A stretch of DNA of 5,044 nucleotides, taken from positions 1 through 5,044 of the forward strand of contig WGAE01000082.1 in assembly GCA_015489185.1 (NCBI GenBank). Direction: 5' to 3'. The DNA is from Campylobacterales bacterium. Its GTDB lineage: Bacteria; Campylobacterota; Campylobacteria; Campylobacterales; QNZT01. A program made the position numbers and the translations under genes. Below, in pieces: positions 1 through 5,044 of the stretch (within the stretch, counting starts at the first letter, position 1; each line of letters begins with the position of its first letter). Below the pieces are notes generated by a model. The model did no database searches. It saw only the letters and a list, made by a program, of their open reading frames with translations, and was not told the DNA's origin.

Positions 1-929
1 AGCTTTACGAAGCGCATCCAATCATCCCTAAAATCCTCGAATATCGCGAAATCTACAAGCTGCGCTCCACCTACATCGAACCGCTGCTGAAACTCGCAAA
101 GAGGAGTCCCGACAGCCGTGTGCACACCTCCTTTCTGCAAACCGGCACCGCTACCGGTCGCCTCAGCTCCAAAAACCCCAATCTGCAAAATATTCCGGTC
201 AAGAGCGAGATCGGACGACGCATCCGTGAAGGGTTCGTCGCACGCGAGGGGTTCAGACTGATCGGCATCGACTATTCGCAGATCGAACTGCGATTGCTGG
301 CGCACTTCAGCCAGGATGAAGCGCTGCTGGGCGCCTTTCGTGAAGGAAAAGATATCCACGCTGAGACGGCTGCCAAAATCTTCGGCGAAGCGCAGGCACA
401 GCAGATGCGGCGTATCGCCAAGAGTATCAACTTCGGACTCCTTTACGGCATGGGTAGTCGCAAACTGGCACAGACCATTCATGTCTCCCAGAGCGAAGCC
501 AAAAGTTTCATCGAGAAGTATTTCGCCTCCTTTCCGACCGTCCGGGAGTATCTGGAGAGCATCAAAGCCTTTGCGAAAGAGCATGGCTATGTCGAAACGC
601 TGCTTGGCAGACGCCGCTACTTCGACTACGAAAGCGCCAACGCCTTTGCCAGAGCCGGATTTGAACGCGAGAGTGTCAACACCGTCTTTCAGGGATCGGC
701 GGCGGATATCATCAAACTGGCAATGAATCGCCTGCATGCAGAGAAGATCGACAAGCAAGAGCGCTTCATGCTGCTGCAGATTCATGACGAACTGATCTTT
801 GAGGCAAAAGACGACATCGCCGAAAATTTCGCCAAAGAGGCGCAGGAGATCATGGAACATATCTACTCGCTGCGCGTCCCGCTGCAGTGCTCGGTCGCGA
901 TCGGTAACAACTGGGGAGAACTCAAATGA
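1..929 (+). CDS. polA: DNA polymerase I, C-terminal polymerase domain (5'-partial)
   Basis: This is the last 308 residues of a family A DNA polymerase, a protein of about 900 residues in most bacteria. It fills gaps in DNA repair and replaces RNA primers on the lagging strand. The frame is open from the window edge (first full codon at base 3) to TGA at 927-929. Counting from that codon, the fragment shows the TGRLSS...NLQNIP primer/template segment (about 51-65). Motif A is DYSQIELR, with metal-binding D90 and the ribonucleotide-excluding E95. The O-helix carries R136, K140, F144 and Y148, matching E. coli R754, K758, F762 and Y766. Motif C is IHDE, with H261, D262 and E263. The protein ends NWGELK. 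All polymerase catalytic residues are present; the 5' nuclease and proofreading regions lie outside the window. A Phe in the O-helix (not Tyr) is the usual form that discriminates against dideoxynucleotides. The O-helix text GMGSRKL resembles Campylobacterota polymerases. The stop overlaps the next start codon (ATGA). Confidence 0.97.
   Translation, partial: LYEAHPIIPKILEYREIYKLRSTYIEPLLKLAKRSPDSRVHTSFLQTGTATGRLSSKNPNLQNIPVKSEIGRRIREGFVAREGFRLIGIDYSQIELRLLAHFSQDEALLGAFREGKDIHAETAAKIFGEAQAQQMRRIAKSINFGLLYGMGSRKLAQTIHVSQSEAKSFIEKYFASFPTVREYLESIKAFAKEHGYVETLLGRRRYFDYESANAFARAGFERESVNTVFQGSAADIIKLAMNRLHAEKIDKQERFMLLQIHDELIFEAKDDIAENFAKEAQEIMEHIYSLRVPLQCSVAIGNNWGELK
913..918 (+). promoter_or_regulatory. 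Ribosome binding site of the 88-residue gene, inside polA
   Basis: GGGGAG lies 7 bases before the ATG at 926 and sits within the polA codons for Trp-Gly-Glu. It is a strong Shine-Dalgarno match at good spacing. It supports the ATG at 926 as the true start and suggests translation is coupled to termination of polA. Confidence 0.65.
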
Positions 930-1192
930 CTTTTACAATTCAGGATAAAACGTTTCAGATGGATCAGGTGGCACGACTCTATCCCGCCGCGATGGTCGAA
1001 ACGGGGGTCGGAGACGAACTGACGCAGATCAGCCTTGAGTGGGTCGACACCCTCAAAAACGACGAAGTTAAAGTCGCCAAATATGCCATCTTCGTCCACG
1101 GTACCGACAACAGTGTCACCGGTTTCTTCTACGACACCAGAGATGCACTCGAAATCGCCCTTGAGGATCTTGCAGCACAGTTGCACGGTTAG
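926..1192 (+). CDS. Small acidic protein of unknown function, coupled to polA
   Basis: I do not recognise this 88-residue protein and give it no function. The start ATG shares four bases with the polA stop (ATGA) and has a good GGGGAG ribosome site 7 bases upstream; it ends at TAG 1190-1192. The product is strongly acidic, with about 15 Asp/Glu against 6 Lys/Arg, has no cysteine, and shows no signal peptide or membrane segment, so it should be a soluble cytoplasmic protein. The pattern suggests a mixed fold: alternating hydrophobic stretches such as KVAKYAIFVHG (about 48-58) and VTGFFYD (about 64-70) look like strands, followed by a C-terminal amphipathic helix from about 71 (TRDALEIALEDLAAQL). 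It has no zinc-finger, helix-turn-helix or nuclease motif that I can see. The overlap and shared strand imply co-transcription with polA, but do not prove a role in replication. The coding call rests on overlap, ribosome site and protein-like composition. Confidence 0.75.
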   Translation: MTFTIQDKTFQMDQVARLYPAAMVETGVGDELTQISLEWVDTLKNDEVKVAKYAIFVHGTDNSVTGFFYDTRDALEIALEDLAAQLHG

Positions 1193-1254
1193 TTAAACTA
1201 TTTTTCGTATCGAACGATATTCCTCCAGTTATTTCATGAGAGGACAGGTTTACG
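1193..1254 (+). promoter_or_regulatory. 62-bp intergenic leader with possible weak promoter
   Basis: This is the only real non-coding gap in the window. Its left half is AT-rich, with a T-run at 1201-1205 followed by GATATT at 1216-1221, which matches TATAAT at four of six positions. A T-rich stretch upstream of a lone -10 box, with no good -35 box, is the known style of vegetative promoters in Campylobacter, so a promoter for the cyclic-di-GMP gene here is plausible but unproven. A short perfect inverted repeat, TATCG-AA-CGATA, occupies 1208-1219 and overlaps the would-be -10 box. No terminator hairpin with a T-tract is visible after the small gene, so read-through from polA is also possible. 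Confidence 0.3.
1238..1248 (+). promoter_or_regulatory. Ribosome binding site of the FIST-PAS-GGDEF-EAL gene
   Basis: The purine-rich run GAGAGGACAGG precedes the ATG at 1255. GAGAGGA ends 10 bases before the start and the second AGG ends 6 bases before it, so either could pair with 16S rRNA. It supports ATG 1255 as the start. The nearby ATG at 1236 is out of frame. Confidence 0.5.
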
Positions 1255-4053
1255 ATGCGAAACTATACAATCGACTTTTCCCGGCAATCACTCACCGATC
1301 TGCCGCTTGAAGAGATTAAAAAATCTGAATCCATATTACTACAACTCTTCTATCCGTCAAATCTATCAAAAAAAATCCTGGAATCGATACGATGCGAAAT
1401 TACTTCCCTTCTTCCTGAAGCAGTACTTGCAGGAATACCGTCCGCAGGCGTATGGGAAGATGAAGATATACCGATCCATGCTCTCGTAACTGTCTGGAAA
1501 CATGCAAAATGCAACCTCCTGCATATACCGTGCAACCATACCGATCCGGTTATCGACGGTTTCAGACTCGCCGCACATCTTCATCCGCGAACACGCGCGG
1601 TACTGCTCTTTTGTGAAGGCGGAACGTACGATATCGAAGCGATGCTGAAAACCCTGCGCGAGGAACGAAACGAGGTGCAAATCGCGGGAGGTATCGTACC
1701 TCGTGACAAAAAAGATCGCATCCCTCTTTTTCTTTCAAACGAAGCACTTCATGAAGGCGGTATTCTCTCTGTTTCGATTGAAGGGGAGTATGTCGACCCG
1801 CATATCCGTTGCCACACCTCACATATCCCGCTGGGAGAACCTTTTTATATTACCGAAGCGTCCGAAAATCTCATACATACGATTGAACATATGCCTGCAG
1901 CAGATTTTCTGAGTCACTACCTGGGAGAAGAGGCAATAAACTGCTTTACCGATACAGCACACCGTTTTGCATTGTATACCCGAGATGAAAATAGCGAACG
2001 CCTCTATAGATTTCATGCAATAGCCGACAACGGATCAATCCGAATTTCCATGCCGATCCAAAGCGGCAAAGCATGTCGTTTTGCTTTTATCGGGACAGAC
2101 CATGTTGATCAAAATCGCTCCACGTTCACCTATGCAACCAAAAACTTTCTCAAAAACACATCACCCGGTATCGCATATTTGGATACACTCTTCTGCCTGA
2201 GCGACAAAGAGAACCAAATGCTCAGTCATGCCGTCATATCCTTTACAACGAATAACCAAAGCGTTTACACCACCGGAAAACCGGCGCCGTCTGCATTACG
2301 ACACCTGCTCTCTGTTATCGAACGTGAAAAGAAGGTCGATGCCAGCTTTAGAAAAGAGCGCGATTATCTCCTCCATCAAGGTCCCGTAATACATTTTAAA
2401 GTCATACGTGACAAATTTGAGTACATTTCTCCCAATGTGGTCAAACTTCTCGGATATACCGAAAATGCGTTCATGAACGGATCGGTTACACCTCGTACAT
2501 TATTGAACGATAAAACCTATACAGAAATATTACAGTTGCTCGCCCGTTTTCAGACCGATACCCATACGCCGCTCGAAACTGAGGTCAAGATTCACACCCG
2601 TGACGGCGAGGAAAAACACTTTCATCTGGTAATCGCCCCGGCTACAACGGAAAATCGGGCAAACAGCTATATCGGCTACTGTATCGATATCACCGAACAT
2701 GTCAAAACCCAGCAAAAAATCAGACATCTGGCTTTCTACGACCATGTTACAGGTCTGCCAAACCGTCAAATGCTCAAAACCACACTCAAAGTGAAGATTG
2801 AAGAAGCACGAAGCACGAACCGTCTCTGTGCCGTCACCTTTTTCGACCTGGATAAGTTTAAAGATGTCAACGACACCTACGGACACAGTGTCGGTGACAA
2901 ACTGTTGCAACTGGTCGCAAACCGTATCCGTGCCGTGCTCAAACCGGACGATTTTCTGGCACGTATCGGCGGAGATGAATTTATTTTGATTCATGGAAAC
3001 CTTAACAGACAGATGGTTCAAAACGCCGTGCTTGCAACCGTGGATAGGATTTTGACACTTATTCATGAACCCTTCAGTATCGACGGTAAGATTGCCCATA
3101 TTTCCGCCAGTATCGGTACGGCAATCTACGGCGTGGACGGAGAAGAACCGGAAGATTTGATCAAACACGCCGATATGGCGATGTACGAAGCGAAAAAAGA
3201 TCCCGCCGTCCATTTCAAATTTTATACCCATACGCTGCGTCTGCTCCGGGAGGAGGAGCTTAGTCTCAAACAGGCGCTCAAAGAGGCGGTGCGAAACCGT
3301 GCGTTTGATCTTGTCTATCAGCCGCAGGTCGATATTGAAAATGAAACGATCATCGGTGCCGAAGCACTCATGAGGTGGAACCACCCTCAAAAAGGTGCGA
3401 TTTCGCCCGCAAAATTCATTCCGGTCGCCGAAGAGATGAACCTGATCGTCGAAATCGGTGAGTGGCTTTTGGAAGAGGTGTGCCACAAAATACGCCTGTT
3501 GCAAAACGATCCTGATATACCCGAAACATTCAAACGTATTTCAATCAATATCAGCCCGCTGCAGTTTAATGACCCCTATTTCGTCTCAAAGGTCGAAAAG
3601 ATCGTCGAACTGGTGCAGATCGATACCAGCTGGCTCGAATTTGAACTAACGGAAGGCATCTTCGTCGCAAATCTCGATGCAATGGTCGAAAAGATGGAAC
3701 GAATCAAAGAGATGGGTATTACGATTTCTCTGGATGATTTCGGAACGGGTTATTCATCACTGCGATATCTGAAAAAACTTCCGATCGATACGATCAAAAT
3801 CGACCGTGCGTTTATTATGAACCTGGAGGAGGATCAGCGTGACAGACTGCTGACTTCGACGATTATCCAGCTTTCAAACAACCTCAGCTGCAAAATTGTT
3901 GCGGAAGGGGTTGAAAATCTGGAACAACTGGCGTTTTTACAGGAGAACAATTGCCAAAGTTACCAGGGATTTTACTTCAGTAAGCCTGTTCCTTTCGAGA
4001 CCTTCGTTACACTGCTGCACAAAGAGAAGCGGGCATTAGCCGCAAACCTCTGA
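1255..4053 (+). CDS. FIST-PAS-GGDEF-EAL cyclic-di-GMP sensor enzyme
   Basis: This complete 932-residue protein is predicted to be cytoplasmic, with no signal peptide or membrane segment. Residues about 27-200 look like FIST_N: AGIPSAG at 59-65, AGG at 144-146, and LGEPFYITEASENL at 193-206. Residues about 200-345 look like FIST_C, ending near VYTTGKPAPS (337-346). FIST is a sensory domain proposed by Borziak and Zhulin to bind small ligands such as amino acids. A PAS domain follows (about 366-482), ending in the usual DIT linker, then GGDEF (about 487-650) and EAL (about 667-920). The cyclase has D531, N539, D548 and an intact GGDEF at 572-576. The phosphodiesterase has E703 (EALMRW), N765, E797, D827-D828 in DDFGTGYSSL, K848, E884, E887 and Q904, so both activities look possible. 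The inhibitory-site position reads KPDD (563-566) in place of RxxD. The stop TGA is one base from the stop of the convergent peptidase gene. The enzymatic calls are firm; the ligand and net direction of activity are unknown. Confidence 0.95.
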   Translation: MRNYTIDFSRQSLTDLPLEEIKKSESILLQLFYPSNLSKKILESIRCEITSLLPEAVLAGIPSAGVWEDEDIPIHALVTVWKHAKCNLLHIPCNHTDPVIDGFRLAAHLHPRTRAVLLFCEGGTYDIEAMLKTLREERNEVQIAGGIVPRDKKDRIPLFLSNEALHEGGILSVSIEGEYVDPHIRCHTSHIPLGEPFYITEASENLIHTIEHMPAADFLSHYLGEEAINCFTDTAHRFALYTRDENSERLYRFHAIADNGSIRISMPIQSGKACRFAFIGTDHVDQNRSTFTYATKNFLKNTSPGIAYLDTLFCLSDKENQMLSHAVISFTTNNQSVYTTGKPAPSALRHLLSVIEREKKVDASFRKERDYLLHQGPVIHFKVIRDKFEYISPNVVKLLGYTENAFMNGSVTPRTLLNDKTYTEILQLLARFQTDTHTPLETEVKIHTRDGEEKHFHLVIAPATTENRANSYIGYCIDITEHVKTQQKIRHLAFYDHVTGLPNRQMLKTTLKVKIEEARSTNRLCAVTFFDLDKFKDVNDTYGHSVGDKLLQLVANRIRAVLKPDDFLARIGGDEFILIHGNLNRQMVQNAVLATVDRILTLIHEPFSIDGKIAHISASIGTAIYGVDGEEPEDLIKHADMAMYEAKKDPAVHFKFYTHTLRLLREEELSLKQALKEAVRNRAFDLVYQPQVDIENETIIGAEALMRWNHPQKGAISPAKFIPVAEEMNLIVEIGEWLLEEVCHKIRLLQNDPDIPETFKRISINISPLQFNDPYFVSKVEKIVELVQIDTSWLEFELTEGIFVANLDAMVEKMERIKEMGITISLDDFGTGYSSLRYLKKLPIDTIKIDRAFIMNLEEDQRDRLLTSTIIQLSNNLSCKIVAEGVENLEQLAFLQENNCQSYQGFYFSKPVPFETFVTLLHKEKRALAANL
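4020..4043 (-). terminator. Weak candidate terminator for the oligopeptidase gene
   Basis: Read on the minus strand, just after the peptidase stop, GCGG at 4043-4040 can pair with CCGC at 4032-4029. One further G-C pair forms if a base is bulged, leaving a TAAT loop, and the stem is followed by TTCTCTTTG at 4028-4020. This has the order of a Rho-independent terminator, but the stem is short and the T-tract is interrupted. It lies wholly inside the last codons of the opposing cyclic-di-GMP gene. Confidence 0.2.
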
Positions 4054-4054
4054 C

Positions 4055-5044
4055 TTATACCCCGGAATCGATCCCGCAAAGTCGCAGCAACGCTTCGGGA
4101 TCCGGTTCTCTTCCCAAAAAGGCAACAAAACTCTCCATCGCGTCGCGGCTTCCGCCCTTTTCGAGCACCTCTCTCAGATAGGCACCCGCGACATTCTCAC
4201 TGAAGATCCCCTGATCGACAAAGTGAAAAAAGGCATCCGCACTCAGCACCTCAGCCCATTTGTAACTGTAATACCCCGCACTGTATCCGCCCGCAAAGAT
4301 ATGGCTGAAGCCCCACTGAAAGCGGTTATACGCGGGCGGTTTAACGACCGCAACCTCTTCGCGTACCTCATCCAGTATACGCTGTACCTCTTTCGCATCG
4401 TATCTGCCCATATGGATTTTCATATCGAAAAGCGCAAATTCGACCTGTCTGAGCGTCGCCATCGCAGACTGGAAATTTTTGGCGTTTTTGAGTTTGTCGA
4501 TCATCGCCTCCGGCAGGGGTTCATTTGTCTCGTAATGTTTTGCAAACCGCTGCAATACCGCCTTTTCGTAGGCAAAATTTTCCAAAAACTGGCTTGGAAA
4601 CTCCACCGCGTCCCACTCGACCCCGTTGATTCCGCTGACGGCAGGCTCTTTGACCGTGCTGAGCATATGATGTAAGGCATGTCCCATCTCATGAAAGAGT
4701 GTCACAACATCATCCGGGCGCAATAAAGATGGAATCGTATCCGTCGCGGGAGCAAAATTGGCGACGATAAAGGCGATCGGCAGCACCCGCTCACCTTCAA
4801 GCGTTTCATGATGGGTTACCCAGTCGTTCATCCAGGCGCCACCCCGTTTGCCTTTACGGTTTTCCAGATCCAGATAAAGGCGTGCCCGCTTTTTCCCGTC
4901 GATCTCAAGATCGTAAACTTCGACACTTTCGTGCCAGACCGGCGTATCGACTTCGACAAACGCAATACCGAAAAGCGCATGCAGAAAATCGAACAATCCC
5001 TCGATCGTACGCCGCTTTTCAAAATAGGGTTTGTAGGCTTCATC
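4055..5044 (-). CDS. prlC: Oligopeptidase A, M3 family zinc peptidase (5'-partial)
   Basis: This is the C-terminal 329 residues of a thimet-like oligopeptidase; the family is about 650-700 residues long, so roughly half is present. The enzyme cuts short peptides in the cytoplasm, including signal-peptide and proteolysis fragments in E. coli. The frame is open from the right edge to TAA at 4057-4055. Counting from the edge, the fragment opens DEAYKPYF, which aligns with E. coli OpdA. It then has the RGGAWM segment (67-72) and the zinc site HEMGH (H118, catalytic E119, H122; bases 4693-4679). The third ligand is E148 in WDAVEFPSQF, and the substrate-binding loop HIFAGGYSAGYYSY is at 248-261. 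All active-site residues are intact. HEMGH has Met where most relatives have Phe, at a non-ligand position. The TTG at 4996 is an internal Leu codon; the true start is outside the window. The gene converges on the cyclic-di-GMP gene with one base between stops. Confidence 0.96.
   Translation of the reverse strand, partial: DEAYKPYFEKRRTIEGLFDFLHALFGIAFVEVDTPVWHESVEVYDLEIDGKKRARLYLDLENRKGKRGGAWMNDWVTHHETLEGERVLPIAFIVANFAPATDTIPSLLRPDDVVTLFHEMGHALHHMLSTVKEPAVSGINGVEWDAVEFPSQFLENFAYEKAVLQRFAKHYETNEPLPEAMIDKLKNAKNFQSAMATLRQVEFALFDMKIHMGRYDAKEVQRILDEVREEVAVVKPPAYNRFQWGFSHIFAGGYSAGYYSYKWAEVLSADAFFHFVDQGIFSENVAGAYLREVLEKGGSRDAMESFVAFLGREPDPEALLRLCGIDSGV

Noticed and set aside
316..726. 136-codon plus-strand frame inside polA
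   Set aside because: It lies in another frame of the polymerase domain, whose motifs A, O-helix and C are all intact. The composition is rich in Arg, Ser and Pro, as expected of a shifted reading.
863..1186. 107-codon minus-strand frame opposite the small gene
   Set aside because: The plus-strand frame has an ATGA overlap with polA and a well-placed ribosome site. The minus frame runs into the polA 3' end and looks like a shadow.
1236..1238. Upstream ATG as an alternative start for the cyclic-di-GMP gene
   Set aside because: It is out of frame with the 932-residue protein and overlaps the purine-rich ribosome site used by ATG 1255.
2803..2819. Tandem GAAGCAC GAAGCAC GAA in the GGDEF coding region
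   Set aside because: A recent 7-base duplication would shift the frame, yet the cyclase domain reads through normally. It encodes ordinary helix residues (EEARST), so it is probably chance.
2530..3504. 324-codon open frame on the minus strand across the PAS, GGDEF and EAL coding region
   Set aside because: Its codons are in exact register with the sense codons, so its stops correspond only to sense TTA, CTA and TCA. The sense gene rarely uses these here (the first stop is the TTA at 2530-2532). The product shows no recognisable motif, while the sense strand encodes intact catalytic domains.
4223..4675. 150-codon plus-strand frame opposite the oligopeptidase
   Set aside because: The minus strand encodes the complete zinc site and substrate loop of an M3 peptidase. 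The plus frame has no motif and no ribosome site of note.
4994..4996. TTG as a possible start of the oligopeptidase
   Set aside because: The frame continues upstream to the window edge with residues (DEAYKPYF) that align with the family, so this TTG is an internal leucine.

Overview
The window holds four protein-coding genes packed almost end to end. From left to right they are the 3' third of polA (DNA polymerase I, + strand), a small unrecognised gene overlapping it by 4 bp (+ strand), a complete 932-residue cyclic-di-GMP protein with a FIST-PAS-GGDEF-EAL layout (+ strand), and the C-terminal half of an M3-family oligopeptidase A (- strand, running off the right edge). There are no RNA genes, insertion sequences, CRISPR arrays or long repeats. 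The longest non-coding stretch is the 62 bp between the small gene and the cyclic-di-GMP gene.

The organism is probably a member of the Campylobacterota (former Epsilonproteobacteria), perhaps a free-living sulfur-oxidising type such as Sulfurimonas, Sulfuricurvum or Sulfurovum. This is an inference. It rests on the polymerase O-helix reading INFGLLYGMGSRKL, which I recall as close to the Helicobacter version and unlike the E. coli or Taq versions. It also rests on the tight gene packing and on a large FIST/PAS/GGDEF/EAL protein typical of free-living sensory-rich members. No marker in the window settles the genus.

Functionally, polA (repair and Okazaki-fragment processing) and the small gene form a likely translationally coupled pair. 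The FIST-PAS-GGDEF-EAL protein looks like a soluble sensor that makes and/or breaks cyclic-di-GMP, and every catalytic motif of both output domains is intact. Its gene and the oligopeptidase gene converge with a single base between their stop codons, so any terminators must lie inside the opposing reading frames. The genes look like ordinary chromosomal neighbours, not a dedicated multi-gene system. The points most worth a second look are the FIST-headed dual-output architecture and the unrecognised 88-residue protein coupled to polA.
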